Positions 39,981 to 48,800 are shown, counted from the stretch's first letter. The stretch: 64,000 nt of DNA from Vulcanimicrobiota bacterium (GCA_013036095.1 JAAXCW010000001.1:411181-475180), one strand, 5' to 3'. Numbers and translations: made by a program. The notes: generated by a model not told the origin, from the letters alone.

Positions 39981-40828
39981 TATGCGCTGACCTTCTCGTT
40001 GAACGCCGGAACCTCGCCGGCCAGGAACCGCGGAAATTCTTCGACCGAAAACTGCAAGCCGTTCCAAAATGGTCCGAAAACCGCATACTTGGCGCTCACT
40101 TCGTCAAAGCGCATCTCGTAGATCAATTTCTTGAAGACGAGCGGGTCGTCCGCGTAAAGATCGACGCCCCATTCATAGTCGTCAAAGCCAACCGACCCCG
40201 AGATGACTTGCGTCACCAAGCCGTGAAACGTGCGGCCGATCTTGCCGTGATCGAGCATGAGCCGCGCGCGGTCGGCGTACGGCAGCGTATACCAGTTCTC
40301 GCCTTCGGCACGTTTTTTGTCCATCGGATAGAAGCAGACGTAACGCCGCTGCGGGACCTTCGCCCAGAGCCGCTCGGCGTTACGCGGATTCTTCTCTTGC
40401 TCCGCAAGCAAGTCGTCAAACGCCGAGTTCCATTCAGGCGAGTGCGGCTTGAGATTTCGTTCTTGCAGGGTGGCGTGAATCTTACCGGTTGCGTCGTACA
40501 GTCCGAGCTCGAGCACCGAAACGTACGAGTCGCGCGGCTGGAGATAATCGAGCAACTCCAATCGATCGATCGTCGTCTGTGCTTCGGCCAACCCGTCGTA
40601 GGTCTTCGCGTAGTGCGTGAGCATGAGATCGGCTTTATGTCCGACCAGTTGCGCTAGACCGAGATCGCCCTCGCCGTTCTTGCACTGCGCGAACGTGTCG
40701 CCGGCCTCTTGGGCGATGCGCTGCTGCTCCTCGTCGGGAATCAGCGCCCAGCGGCGGCGATCGAAGCCGAACATCCGGTGGAGTATCCACCAGCCTTCCA
40801 GCGATTCGGGAACGCCGGGGTGGCGCAC
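39980..40828 (-). CDS. hemQ: Coproheme decarboxylase HemQ (chlorite dismutase family)
   Basis: 282 residues from GTG 40828, which overlaps the panE stop (TAGTG). It oxidatively decarboxylates Fe-coproporphyrin III to heme b in the coproporphyrin-dependent route. Family blocks: YVCFYPMDKKRAEGENWYTL (with the catalytic Tyr of the NWYxLP motif), LMLDHGKIGRTFHG (proximal His region), SGSVGFDDYEWGVDLYADD and YEMRFDEVSAKYAVFGPFW. This pathway is typical of Gram-positives, Deinococcus, Planctomycetes and other Terrabacteria-side groups. The open frame continues upstream but is there antisense-like, Arg-rich sequence over panE. Confidence 0.92.
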   Translation of the reverse strand: MRHPGVPESLEGWWILHRMFGFDRRRWALIPDEEQQRIAQEAGDTFAQCKNGEGDLGLAQLVGHKADLMLTHYAKTYDGLAEAQTTIDRLELLDYLQPRDSYVSVLELGLYDATGKIHATLQERNLKPHSPEWNSAFDDLLAEQEKNPRNAERLWAKVPQRRYVCFYPMDKKRAEGENWYTLPYADRARLMLDHGKIGRTFHGLVTQVISGSVGFDDYEWGVDLYADDPLVFKKLIYEMRFDEVSAKYAVFGPFWNGLQFSVEEFPRFLAGEVPAFNEKVSA

Positions 40829-41805
40829 TATGCTTTCGCGAGCGTGCGCACGCGTTTGACTTCGGCCGCGACTTCGCCCGCAAGCGTATCGGGATGCTCG
40901 CGATATTTCGCCCAGAGCTGCGGCATGTGCGCGATATCCTCGAGCACCCGCGCGTAGACGGCGTTGACCGGCGTGCGCACGTGATGGTCGCGGCCCGCGC
41001 ATGCGACGGCGCCGTTCAGGTAATCCACTTCCGTTTGCGCGCGCCCGGCACGAAGGTCGAGCAGCAGCGAGGGCGGCTTCGTTCCGCGCGCGCCCGCAAC
41101 GCGGCCGGCCAGCAGTTTACGCGAAACCGGACTGGGGAGCGTGGCAATTCCCTGCATCGCGCGCACCGGATAGCGCGGCAGATCGATCGGCGAAATTCCC
41201 ATCGCGTGCATGACGGCGCGCACTTCACGAATTGCACGAATCTCCAGCGTGAATATCTCGTCGTAGTGCACCAAGCGGTTGGGCAGCACGTTGAGAATTG
41301 CGCAGCTCGCGTTGGCGACAATATTGAGAGCGAGTTTCGACCACTTCAACGCACGCCAGTCGTGCACGATCTGGACCTTGAGGCCCGTGCTCGCAAAGGC
41401 GGCCGTCAGCCAGTTGTAGGCATTCTTTCCAAGCGGCGCAAAGGCGAGACCGCCTTCTTTGGTCGCGCGGCCGTGGCCGTTGCCGCTATCGCGGCCGACG
41501 GGGACGGTTAATGCCGCGGCCACCACGTTGTCTTCACCGAACGCTTCCGCCAGCTTTTCTTCGTTGCCAATCCCGTTTTGCGGGCTGACGAAAACACACT
41601 TCTGGGGAAACTGAATCGCTTTGCGCAAAGTCTCGATCGCACCCGGCGTGTCGTACGATTTCACGGCGACGATCGCGACGTCGGCGTCGGCAGGCGTGAT
41701 GTCCGCGAGGTCGCGCGGCGCGTAGTGTACGTCGACGTTGACGCTCTGGAGCAGGTCGCCCAAATACGTGCCGACCGCGCCGGCGCCGACAATGTAGACT
41801 TTCAT
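40828..41805 (-). CDS. panE: 2-dehydropantoate 2-reductase (PanE/ApbA family)
   Basis: 325 residues. N-terminal NADP-binding Rossmann loop [16 protein letters not shown] (GxGxxG), then [20 protein letters not shown] and [15 protein letters not shown], both ApbA hallmarks. A helical C-terminal domain has [20 protein letters not shown] (catalytic Lys region). It reduces ketopantoate to pantoate for coenzyme A synthesis, though many PanE homologues act on other 2-oxoacids. It overlaps dut by 4 bp and hemQ by 1 bp, showing a tight operon. Confidence 0.88.
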   Translation of the reverse strand: MKVYIVGAGAVGTYLGDLLQSVNVDVHYAPRDLADITPADADVAIVAVKSYDTPGAIETLRKAIQFPQKCVFVSPQNGIGNEEKLAEAFGEDNVVAAALTVPVGRDSGNGHGRATKEGGLAFAPLGKNAYNWLTAAFASTGLKVQIVHDWRALKWSKLALNIVANASCAILNVLPNRLVHYDEIFTLEIRAIREVRAVMHAMGISPIDLPRYPVRAMQGIATLPSPVSRKLLAGRVAGARGTKPPSLLLDLRAGRAQTEVDYLNGAVACAGRDHHVRTPVNAVYARVLEDIAHMPQLWAKYREHPDTLAGEVAAEVKRVRTLAKA

Positions 41806-42248
41806 CCGGTGCTGCCGAATCCGGCTGTGGCGCGCGCGGTCTGCGGAAGATCTTCAATCAGATCGAAGTGCGCGCGCGAAACGGGCGCAACGATGAGTTG
41901 CGCGATGCGCTCGCCACGCCGGACGGTAAACGGCTCCGCGCCGAGGTTTGCAAGAACGACGCAGACCGGCCCGCGGTAGTCCGCGTCGATCGTTCCGGGT
42001 GAATTTAAACACGTAACGCCGTTGCGCATGGCCAGCCCGCTGCGCGGGCGCACTTGCGCTTCATAACCGGGCGGGAGCGCGATCGCAAACCCCGTCGGTA
42101 TCAGCGCGCGCCCGCCGGGCTGCAGCGTCAGATCTTCAAAAACCGCGGCGCAGAGATCGGCGCCGGCGGCGTCTTCGCTCATGTACCTTGGAAGTGGAAG
42201 TCCTTCGCCTTCAGGCAGCCTCTTGACCGCGACCGTGACGGGAGCCAT
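41802..42248 (-). CDS. dut: dUTP diphosphatase
   Basis: 148-residue trimeric dUTPase, hydrolysing dUTP to dUMP. The five family motifs are readable: [37 protein letters not shown] (catalytic Asp), [12 protein letters not shown] and the C-terminal arm [10 protein letters not shown]. It lies 6 bp downstream of nrdR, so deoxynucleotide-pool functions are grouped, and overlaps panE by 4 bp. Confidence 0.96.
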   Translation of the reverse strand: MAPVTVAVKRLPEGEGLPLPRYMSEDAAGADLCAAVFEDLTLQPGGRALIPTGFAIALPPGYEAQVRPRSGLAMRNGVTCLNSPGTIDADYRGPVCVVLANLGAEPFTVRRGERIAQLIVAPVSRAHFDLIEDLPQTARATAGFGSTG

Positions 42249-42254
42249 GGCCGC

Positions 42255-42734
42255 TCACTTGGCAAGCAGCGATGCCAACTCTTCTTGAAAACTTTCGACG
42301 TCGCGGAACTGGCGGTAGACGCTCGCAAAGCGGATATACGCAACCTTGTCGAGGTTGCGCAGCGACTCCATGAGTTTCTCGCCAATCAGCGTCGCGGGGA
42401 CTTCGCTTTCGCCGCGCGCGAAGAGGTCGCGCTCGACCGAAGCAGCCACCGCCTCCATCTGCGCTTCGGAGACCGGCCGCTTTTCGCACGCCCGGCGCAA
42501 GCCCGCAAGGATTTTTTCGCGGCTGAACTGCTCGCGGCGCGCGTCCTTCTTTACAACGAAGAGCCGCGGCGCTTCCATGCGCTCGTACGTCGTGAAGCGA
42601 TGCTTGCAGCGCGGATCGAGGCACTCACGCCGGCGGCGCACGACGCTCTCATCGTCGCGCGAATCGACGACGCGGGTTTCGTTCTTGCGGCAAGTGGGAC
42701 AAATCAGTGGCGAGCCCTCATCGGACGCCCACAT
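42255..42734 (-). CDS. nrdR: Transcriptional repressor NrdR
   Basis: 159 residues from ATG 42734, chosen because a TATAAT promoter lies 16 bp before it and leaves only a short leader. Zinc ribbon LICPTCRKNETRVVDSRDD then RRECLDPRCKHRFTTYER is the NrdR N-terminus, followed by the ATP-cone (LFVVKKDARREQFSREKI) and KVAYIRFASVYRQFRDVESF. It represses ribonucleotide reductase genes in response to dATP/ATP. A CCCACA-TAT-TGTGGG palindrome covers the start codon, consistent with autorepression. It heads a minus-strand run of six genes. Confidence 0.94.
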   Translation of the reverse strand: MWASDEGSPLICPTCRKNETRVVDSRDDESVVRRRRECLDPRCKHRFTTYERMEAPRLFVVKKDARREQFSREKILAGLRRACEKRPVSEAQMEAVAASVERDLFARGESEVPATLIGEKLMESLRNLDKVAYIRFASVYRQFRDVESFQEELASLLAK

Positions 42735-42742
42735 ATTGTGGG
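42728..42742. promoter_or_regulatory. Palindrome over nrdR start, candidate NrdR box/operator
   Basis: CCCACA-TAT-TGTGGG is a perfect 6+3+6 palindrome lying from about +1 to +15 relative to the predicted transcription start. Its ACA-TAT-TGT core resembles half of the known NrdR box (ACA-rich, ATAT centre), but only one box is seen; NrdR normally binds tandem boxes. Confidence 0.45.
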
Positions 42743-42749
42743 TCCCCCC

Positions 42750-42778
42750 ATTATAGACCACTATCCATTGCGGCGCAA
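42750..42778 (-). promoter_or_regulatory. Sigma70-type promoter of the nrdR operon
   Basis: On the minus strand a perfect -10 TATAAT (42755-42750) lies 17 bp after TTGCGC (42778-42773), which matches the -35 consensus at its first three bases. Predicted start is near 42743, giving a leader of about 9 nt before the nrdR ATG. Confidence 0.7.
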
Positions 42779-42811
42779 AGACCGAGCTCTTTCGCGTAGT
42801 GGTTGAAGCCC

Positions 42812-42844
42812 TCAAAGAAAAAGCCGGCGGGTTACCCCGCCGGC
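42812..42844 (-). terminator. Rho-independent terminator of the small zinc-ribbon gene
   Basis: GCCGGCGGG and CCCGCCGGC form a 9-bp stem with a 4-nt loop, followed on the minus strand by TTTTTCTTT. It separates the 49-aa gene at 42867 from the nrdR promoter. Confidence 0.75.
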
Positions 42845-42866
42845 CAATCTCTCTAGCCCGAGCGCG

Positions 42867-43016
42867 CTAGCTCGAGGCCCCAATTTTGAACATCTTCGTC
42901 CCGCATTCGGGGCACTTGCCCTCGGTGGCCGGACGGCCGTTCTTCATGGTGATTTGAACGGCGTCTTTGATTTCACGCTTGGTCTTGCATTTCACACAGT
43001 ACGCTTCAGCTGCCAC
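42867..43016 (-). CDS. Small zinc-ribbon protein, DUF5679-like (49 aa)
   Basis: 49 residues from GTG 43016 with AGAGG upstream. Two Cys pairs (YCVKCKTKREI and CPECGTKMF) form a zinc ribbon. The middle VQITMKNGRPATEG is typical of DUF5679-type proteins, which occur widely as short single-domain proteins of unknown role. It has its own terminator and is divergent from dprA. Too short for many gene finders but convincing by composition and Cys spacing. Confidence 0.8.
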   Translation of the reverse strand: MAAEAYCVKCKTKREIKDAVQITMKNGRPATEGKCPECGTKMFKIGASS

Positions 43017-43169
43017 GTTCGATTCCTCTCAAGACCGGTGCCGGCGAGGATAGCCCCTGCCGGGTTGGGGGCCCTATTCCCAGGCGTGCCCGACTTTCCC
43101 CCTCGTGGCCACGAGGGAGAGGCCCTCAGGCGGCAGGGGCACCCTTTCAAGCGGGCGCCACCAGCGTGA

Positions 43170-44060
43170 ATGGCCATGGTGAACAATCCGGAGTGGCAAG
43201 CCCGCGATCTCTTCGAAGCGCTGCGCGCGCCGCGGCCGCTTCCGGCCGTTTTCGATGGACTTTGGGTCGCCGGCGATCTCGCCGGATTGAAAAAACCGTG
43301 CGTTGCGATTGTCGGCACGCGCGCGGCGAGCGAGTACGGCCGCGGCAACGCGCGGCGTTTTGCAAACGACCTCGGCGCCTGGGGGTGCTGCGTCATCTCG
43401 GGGCTGGCTTTAGGAATCGATGCGGCGGCACATGAAGGCGCGCTCGACGCTCGAGCGCCGACGATCGGCGTGCTTGGCGGTGGGCACGACAAGTTTTTTC
43501 CGCGCCGCAATCGCGCGCTCGCGGCCCGTATAGTTGCGAACGGAGGCGCCGTGCTCTCACCATTCGCGCCGGAGCATCCCGCAAAACCGCATCAGTTCTT
43601 GCAACGCAATGGCGTCGTCGCAGCGCTGGCCGATGCCGTCGTTGTGATCGAAGCGCCCGCGCGCAGCGGCGCGCTTAATACGGCCGGCTGGGCGGCGGGG
43701 CGCGTTCCCGTTTTTGCCGTTCCGGGAGATATCGATCGTTCGCACTCCGCAGGCTGTCACGCGCTGATTCGGGACGGCGTCACGCTTGCGCGCAGCGCGC
43801 AAGACGTGCTTGACGAGCTGCAGATCATGAAGCTCCCGATAACCGCAGAGGCTGCACGTCCATCGCCGGCCGATCCGCTGCAGGCAAAGGTTCTGGCAAT
43901 CCTCGATGGCGGCGAGGCCACGTTCGACGAGCTCTGCGCGGCTGCAGGCGGCAGCACGGCGGAGTTGCTCGCAGCGCTCTGCGTGCTGGAACTGAAAGGC
44001 GTAATCGAAGCGCGCTCCGGCCAGCGTTATGCTATCGCTTCTGGCGGAAAGCGATACTGA
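43170..44060 (+). CDS. dprA: DNA-processing protein DprA/Smf
   Basis: 296 residues. It loads RecA on incoming single-stranded DNA in transformation. A Rossmann-like DprA core has PCVAIVGTRAASEYGRGNA, VISGLALGIDAAAHEGAL, TIGVLGGGHDKFFPRRNRAL and SGALNTAGWAAGRVPVFAVP. The C-terminal 60 residues are a winged helix (AKVLAILDGGEATFDELCAA). The N-terminal SAM-like domain of longer homologues is absent. ATG 43170 or 43176 could start it. Many genomes place comM next to dprA; here comM is a remnant 38 kb away. Its 3' end overlaps the convergent alkB-like gene by 29 bp. Confidence 0.92.
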   Translation: MAMVNNPEWQARDLFEALRAPRPLPAVFDGLWVAGDLAGLKKPCVAIVGTRAASEYGRGNARRFANDLGAWGCCVISGLALGIDAAAHEGALDARAPTIGVLGGGHDKFFPRRNRALAARIVANGGAVLSPFAPEHPAKPHQFLQRNGVVAALADAVVVIEAPARSGALNTAGWAAGRVPVFAVPGDIDRSHSAGCHALIRDGVTLARSAQDVLDELQIMKLPITAEAARPSPADPLQAKVLAILDGGEATFDELCAAAGGSTAELLAALCVLELKGVIEARSGQRYAIASGGKRY

Positions 44061-44595
44061 TCCGCGGCTCGACCGCGTCGCGCAATTTTGGAATATGGTG
44101 CTCCCAAAAATCTTGGGCGCGGCCTCCCATGAAGAAAATGCTGCCCGGATCGAGGGCGCAAGAGAACGTTCGCCGCGGCCGCTTTTTGCTGCGCACGCGC
44201 ATCTCCCGGACCGCTCCCAGACTCACGACCGCGACGATCCCATTCTCGATGAGATCTTCGGTATGGTCGCTGTGCCACGAGACGCTGTCGTTGGCGTCGC
44301 GATAGCATTGAAAGGAAACGGAATTAAAAGGGGCCTTCAGAAACTCTTCAACGCGCTTCCATACGGCCCTAACTTCGCCCGGCATTTCGCCTTCGCCGGA
44401 AAAGCGCGCGATGAGACGCGGGACCTCGACCGTGTGGTCGTACATCCACATCGTTTCGTGCGCCCACTCCAGATTCAGCGAAAAATGCTCGAAGAGCCGT
44501 TTGCTCTCAGCAGCCCTAAAAACAGCCGGGTAGTATGCGATCTTGCCGCTCTCGTCGTCGACGAACTCGCGATTTCCTGACCCGAAGAGCGCCAT
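44032..44595 (-). CDS. AlkB-like 2-oxoglutarate/Fe(II) dioxygenase
   Basis: 187 residues from ATG 44595; longer in-frame starts at 44658 and 44745 would overlap the divergent rlmH gene. AlkB features: FNSVSFQCYRDANDSVSWHSDHTED (HxD iron ligands in WHSDH), then SIFFMGGRAQDFWEHHIPK (second His and the substrate loop) and EPRISIAFR (2-oxoglutarate-binding Arg). It repairs alkylated bases by oxidative demethylation. Confidence 0.88.
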   Translation of the reverse strand: MALFGSGNREFVDDESGKIAYYPAVFRAAESKRLFEHFSLNLEWAHETMWMYDHTVEVPRLIARFSGEGEMPGEVRAVWKRVEEFLKAPFNSVSFQCYRDANDSVSWHSDHTEDLIENGIVAVVSLGAVREMRVRSKKRPRRTFSCALDPGSIFFMGGRAQDFWEHHIPKLRDAVEPRISIAFRQKR

Positions 44596-44652
44596 CTGCT
44601 GCACGCTCTCTTCTAACACGGAGGGTGCGGACGGCGTTGCGAACCTCAACGC

Positions 44653-45108
44653 ATGCATCTGCGAATCGTTGCCGCCGGAAAGCTGCGCGACCCGGCGGCC
44701 GCCGCGATCTGCGCCGACTTTCAAAAGCGCCTGCGCGCCTACCACCGAGTCGAGATCACCGAAGTGCGCGCTTCGAGCGGCTCCGATCCGGCCAAGGCGA
44801 TTCGAGAAGAGGGCGAGCGTCTCTTAAAGGCCGCCGGCAGCGGCGCGCTCTGGGCGCTCGATCGCGCCGGTAAAGAGTTGTCGAGCGAGGAGCTGAGCGA
44901 GAAAGTCATGGAGCTCGAGTCGCGAGGTCGTCCGCTTACGGTTGCAATCGGCGGCACGTTCGGTTTAGCGCAGGACGTCCGGGAACGAGCGGATTTCGTC
45001 TGGTCGCTTTCCAAGCTCACGTTCTTGCACGAGTGGGCGCGCATGGTCGTGCTGGAACAGCTCTACCGGGCGGCGAAGATCGCGCGCAGTGAGCCGTATC
45101 ACCACTGA
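44653..45108 (+). CDS. rlmH: 23S rRNA pseudouridine-1915 N3-methyltransferase RlmH
   Basis: 151-residue SPOUT methyltransferase. HLRIVAAGKLRDPA at the N-terminus, LWALDRAGKELSSEEL, LTVAIGGTFGLAQDVRERAD (SAM-binding knot) and SLSKLTFLHEWARMVVLEQLYRA are diagnostic of RlmH. It methylates the pseudouridine of helix 69 on assembled ribosomes. It overlaps argS by 20 bp on the same strand. Confidence 0.95.
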   Translation: MHLRIVAAGKLRDPAAAAICADFQKRLRAYHRVEITEVRASSGSDPAKAIREEGERLLKAAGSGALWALDRAGKELSSEELSEKVMELESRGRPLTVAIGGTFGLAQDVRERADFVWSLSKLTFLHEWARMVVLEQLYRAAKIARSEPYHH

Positions 45109-46756
45109 CGCTCTTTCCATTTTTGCCGGTGCGCTGCGTGATGCGATCGCCGCGCGATACCCCGGCGCGCACACCACGGAGATAGCCTTCGAAGCTCCGC
45201 GCCGTCCGGAGTTCGGCGACGTTGCGACCAACGCCGCGTTTTCGCTCGCGAAAGTTGCGCGCACCGCTCCGCAGCAAGTTGCCGCGACGCTGGTTGCCGA
45301 TATGCAAGGCGTACCGAAGCTCGGCGAACTTTTCGCGGACATCTCCGCTACGGCAGGCTTCCTAAATCTGCGCTTCCAACCCGCGGTCTGGCAAGCAGCG
45401 CTGGCGCAAATTATTCGCGATGGTTTGACCTTCGGTCAACAGGCGCCGAACAACGTGCGCATCTCGCTCGAGTTCGGCAGCGCGAATCCGACCGGGCCGC
45501 TCGTCGTCGTGCAAGGCCGTACGTGCAGCATCGGCGCGACCCTGGCCAACGCCATGAGATTTTGCGGCTACGACGTTTTCACGGAGTGGATCATCAACGA
45601 CGCCGGCGGCCAGCTGGATGACCTGGGCCGATCGCTCTACGCGCGTTACCGCCAGATCTACGATCCGAAGTTTCCGTTTCCCGAAGAAGGCTATCCCGGA
45701 GATTACCTGGAGCCGATCGCGCGTTCGATCGCGCAGGCCGACGGCGAGCAGTGGGTGCGCGAAGGGGAAAGCGCGTGGCTACCGCATTTCTCACGAATCG
45801 GCCGAGACACGCTGGTCGATCAGCAGCGCCGCACCGCCGAGCGCTTCGGCGTGCATTTCGATCTGTGGCAAAGCGAGAAAGAACTACAGGATGCAGGCGC
45901 CGTGCAAGCGGGCTTGCAGCGACTCATCGACGACGGCGTAACCTACGAAGATGACGGCGCGATCTATTTTCGCGCCACGCAGTTCGGCGACGATAAAGAC
46001 CGCGTGTTGGTCCGCCGCGACGGGAGGCCGACGTACTTCTGCACAGACGTTGCGTATCATTACGCCAAGCTGCAGCGCGCGGACCGGGTCATCGACATTC
46101 TCGGGCCCGATCACCACGGATATATCGGCCGGCTTAAAGGGTTGGCCGAAGCGCTCGGCTACGATCGCGATCGCCTCGACGCGCTGATTGCCCAGCAGAT
46201 TACGCTGATGCGCGGACAAGAGCAGGTCAGCATGAGCAAACGCGCGGGCCATATCGTCACGCTCGACGACATCATCGACGAAGTCGGGGTAGACGCTGCG
46301 CGATTTTTCTTCGTCTTGCCGGCACCCGAATCACCACTAACGTTCGATCTGCAACTCGCCAAAGAGCAGAGCAACGAAAACCCCATCTACTACGTGCAGT
46401 ACGGGCACGCGCGGATCGCCTCGGTTTTTAAGAATGCCGATGCGGCGGACGTCGAGGCCGCCCGCGCCGGCGCCCGGCTCGAGCCTCTGAGGCATCCCGC
46501 CGAACTCGCGCTGATTCGCCGGATCGCCGAACTCCCGAGCCTCGTCGCCGGCGTCGTCGAGCGGTTGGCTCCGCATCGCTTGACGCGGTACGCGCGCGAC
46601 GTTGCCTCCGACTTCCATCAGTTTTATACAGTGTGCAAGATTCTCGTGCCCGACCGGAACGACCGCCTGGCGCGCCTGAGTCTGTGCATGGCAACACAGA
46701 CGGTGCTCGCGCGCGTGCTGAACATGGTCGGCGTCCGCGCGCCGGAAACGATGTAG
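45089..46756 (+). CDS. argS: Arginyl-tRNA synthetase (HIGH motif altered)
   Basis: 555-residue class I synthetase from GTG 45089. Arg_tRNA_synt_N domain at about 1-90, then SANPTGPLVVVQGRTCSIGA, where family members normally have a HIGH-type HVGHGR; here VVVQGR. KMSKS-like QVSMSKRAGHIVTLDDI is intact, as are YIGRLKGLAEALGY and the anticodon-binding DALR domain (NENPIYYVQYGHARIAS, then LTRYARDVASDFHQFY). It is the only argS in view. Its stop abuts the convergent gene stop directly (46756/46757). Confidence 0.93.
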   Translation: MSRITTDALSIFAGALRDAIAARYPGAHTTEIAFEAPRRPEFGDVATNAAFSLAKVARTAPQQVAATLVADMQGVPKLGELFADISATAGFLNLRFQPAVWQAALAQIIRDGLTFGQQAPNNVRISLEFGSANPTGPLVVVQGRTCSIGATLANAMRFCGYDVFTEWIINDAGGQLDDLGRSLYARYRQIYDPKFPFPEEGYPGDYLEPIARSIAQADGEQWVREGESAWLPHFSRIGRDTLVDQQRRTAERFGVHFDLWQSEKELQDAGAVQAGLQRLIDDGVTYEDDGAIYFRATQFGDDKDRVLVRRDGRPTYFCTDVAYHYAKLQRADRVIDILGPDHHGYIGRLKGLAEALGYDRDRLDALIAQQITLMRGQEQVSMSKRAGHIVTLDDIIDEVGVDAARFFFVLPAPESPLTFDLQLAKEQSNENPIYYVQYGHARIASVFKNADAADVEAARAGARLEPLRHPAELALIRRIAELPSLVAGVVERLAPHRLTRYARDVASDFHQFYTVCKILVPDRNDRLARLSLCMATQTVLARVLNMVGVRAPETM

Positions 46757-47053
46757 CTACTCCTCGAGCGTGTAGAGCCACCAGCGGGGCTTGCCCACCT
46801 TCGCGTGCCGGTCGAAATAGATCGTGAACCGGCGTCCCCCTTGGTCTTCGATCTCGTACCAGTGGCGCGCTAAGTATTGGTCGCCGCGATCTTCGCGCAT
46901 GGTGCGCCATACTTTGAGGACGTTCTTTACCGCAAACTGCCCGTCGCGCCACGTGAAGGCGCTTGGGAGTCCGGGCTCGCCGTGTTCCATCGCCGCCGAG
47001 TCGAACGATTCGACGACCGGCGTCAGGGATTCGGAAACGAACCGCTTGGTCAA
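46757..47053 (-). CDS. DUF6504-like small protein
   Basis: 98 residues from TTG 47053, which overlaps the AI-2E transporter stop as TTGA. Conserved-looking core: GLPSAFTWRDGQFAVKNVLK, WRTMREDRGDQYLARHWYEI and FTIYFDRHAKVGKPRWWLY, the Trp-rich pattern of DUF6504, a short family common in Actinobacteria and relatives with unknown function. Sequence upstream in the same frame is antisense-like and not part of the gene. Confidence 0.75.
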   Translation of the reverse strand: MTKRFVSESLTPVVESFDSAAMEHGEPGLPSAFTWRDGQFAVKNVLKVWRTMREDRGDQYLARHWYEIEDQGGRRFTIYFDRHAKVGKPRWWLYTLEE

Positions 47054-48195
47054 CTTTCCGAGACGACGATTTCTATATCGGGCAGGGCGGCCGCAGACGG
47101 CGGAGCCGGAGTCGCGAGATCGGCAAATTCGATCTGCGCGTGCAGCCACGGTCCGATGAAGTATCCCCAAATGAGTTTGATGAGAGCAGCAGCCGGAATG
47201 CCCAAGATCAAACCGGGCAGACCGAAGAGCTCTCCGCCCGCGAAGACCGCGAACATGACGCCGATCGGCGATACGCCGATGCTCTCGCCCATGATCCGCG
47301 GAACCAAAATGTTGTCGCTGATGCGCGCGATAATAAACGTGACCGTTTCGACTTCGACCACCATCCAAGCGCCTTGCGGCGCGGCGAGGACGAGGCCCAG
47401 GAGATGCGCGACGATCATGCCGACGATCGGGATCGCATACGAAACGGCGCTCACCAATCCGAAAAGCAGCGCGAACTTGAATCCGAGAATCGCGGTGATG
47501 CCGGCAATGAGTACGCCGGTAATAGTGCAAACGATGACCTGGCCCGAAATGTAACTGCCGAAGACGTGCGTCGCTTGGCTCGCAAGCATGAGAGCGGTCT
47601 GGCGCCTGCGGGTTGGGAAGAGCGCGGCAAATCCCTCGGCCATTTGGTTTTGGTTGAGCAGCATGAAGACCGAGAGAATGAGCGCCGAGATGGCGATGAA
47701 GAGCGCGGTCGCCACATTGAGCGCCAGCGCGCCAACTGATGCCAATCCGGCGGTGAAGATTGCCGTGACGTGCTCGACGCTGAACTGCTGAACGTTGAAA
47801 AACTGGGAAGGGATGTTCGCGCTTGGAAACCGGTGCTGGATGCCGGCGCGCAGCTCGAGCGCCCAGGATTCCGTCGTCCTGATGTATTCCGGCACGTTTG
47901 TGAGCAGCGCTTGCGACTGTGCGAAGAGCATCGGCATGACGATGACGATAAAGCCGATAACGATCACGATCAGGAGCGTGAAGACGATCGAAATGGCAAG
48001 CGGGCGTGGGATCCTCCGATCCTCCAGATGCTTAGAGATCGGATGAACGGCCGACGCTAGGAACAGCGCGATCACGAAGATTGTCATCGTCTTAGGAATG
48101 CGCGCCGCAAACCAGAGCGCGAGCCCGAAGAGCACGATGATCCCGGCGACTATCGCGACGCGGCGCCAGTTCGTTCCGCCGACAGCGTTTTGCAT
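47050..48195 (-). CDS. AI-2E/PerM-family transporter
   Basis: 381-residue membrane protein with about eight hydrophobic helices: IVAGIIVLFGLALWFAARI, MTIFVIALFLASAVHPISKH, ILSVFMLLNQNQMAEGFAAL (family loop), and the C-terminal SYAIPIVGMIVAHLLGLVLA with FGLPGLILGIPAAALIKL. The UPF0118/AI-2E family includes autoinducer-2 exporters and sodium/proton antiporters; substrate is not predictable. It is downstream of pyrE on the same strand. Confidence 0.88.
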   Translation of the reverse strand: MQNAVGGTNWRRVAIVAGIIVLFGLALWFAARIPKTMTIFVIALFLASAVHPISKHLEDRRIPRPLAISIVFTLLIVIVIGFIVIVMPMLFAQSQALLTNVPEYIRTTESWALELRAGIQHRFPSANIPSQFFNVQQFSVEHVTAIFTAGLASVGALALNVATALFIAISALILSVFMLLNQNQMAEGFAALFPTRRRQTALMLASQATHVFGSYISGQVIVCTITGVLIAGITAILGFKFALLFGLVSAVSYAIPIVGMIVAHLLGLVLAAPQGAWMVVEVETVTFIIARISDNILVPRIMGESIGVSPIGVMFAVFAGGELFGLPGLILGIPAAALIKLIWGYFIGPWLHAQIEFADLATPAPPSAAALPDIEIVVSES

Positions 48196-48236
48196 CTTCC
48201 CTTACCTACTACGCCTGCGCATCGGGCGTTCCATCC

Positions 48237-48800
48237 CTAACGTCTGCGCGACCCAGGATCGTCGATCGGCGCTCCGCGCCTGCATTGCGGACACTCGCCC
48301 TCGTCATACGACACGACGGGCATTTTCAGCAGCGCGACGGTGGGCACGCCCAAGTCTGCTTCGCCCCGGCGTACGATCGCGCCCACTCCTACGACCGTCG
48401 CGCCGGCGGCGCGCGCAATGCCGATGACTTCTTGAACCGAACCGCCGGTCGTGATGACGTCCTCGACCACAAGTACGCGCTCGTCCGCGTTCAGCTGGAA
48501 GCCGCGACGCAAAACCGGAACGCCGGCTTCTTTTTCGGCGAAGATTCCCTTGACGTTCAGCGCGCGTGCGACTTCGTAACCCAAAACGATTCCGCCGACG
48601 GCCGCACTCAGCACGATCGTAGGGTTGGCATCCGCGAACGCCTGCGCGATCGCGCGCGCGACGGGCTCGACCAGTTTCGGATCTTCGAGAATGCGAAACT
48701 TTTGAATGAAGCGATCGCTGTGACGTCCCGAGCTCAGCCGGAAATGCCCGTTCAGCAGCGCGCCGCGTTCGCGCAGCTCCCGCTCGAGATCGAGACTCAA
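48237..48800 (-). CDS. pyrE: Orotate phosphoribosyltransferase
   Basis: 187 residues. LSSGRHSDRFIQKFRIL, VLSAAVGGIVLGYEVARAL and the PRPP-binding VLVVEDVITTGGSVQEVIG identify PyrE, making OMP from orotate. The C-terminal tail CPQCRRGAPIDDPGSRRR with a Cys pair occurs in a subset of PyrE proteins. It overlaps pyrF by 4 bp and closes the pyr run. Confidence 0.94.
   Translation of the reverse strand: MSLDLERELRERGALLNGHFRLSSGRHSDRFIQKFRILEDPKLVEPVARAIAQAFADANPTIVLSAAVGGIVLGYEVARALNVKGIFAEKEAGVPVLRRGFQLNADERVLVVEDVITTGGSVQEVIGIARAAGATVVGVGAIVRRGEADLGVPTVALLKMPVVSYDEGECPQCRRGAPIDDPGSRRR

Noticed and set aside
40829..41002. Upstream extension of the hemQ frame
   Set aside because: The extra 58 residues are Arg/Ala-rich and lie wholly over panE. 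The GTG at 40828 with TAGTG coupling is the natural start.
47054..47530. Upstream extension of the DUF6504-like frame
   Set aside because: His/Arg-rich nonsense-like sequence antiparallel in character to AI-2E transporter coding. The TTGA coupling at 47050-47053 explains the start.
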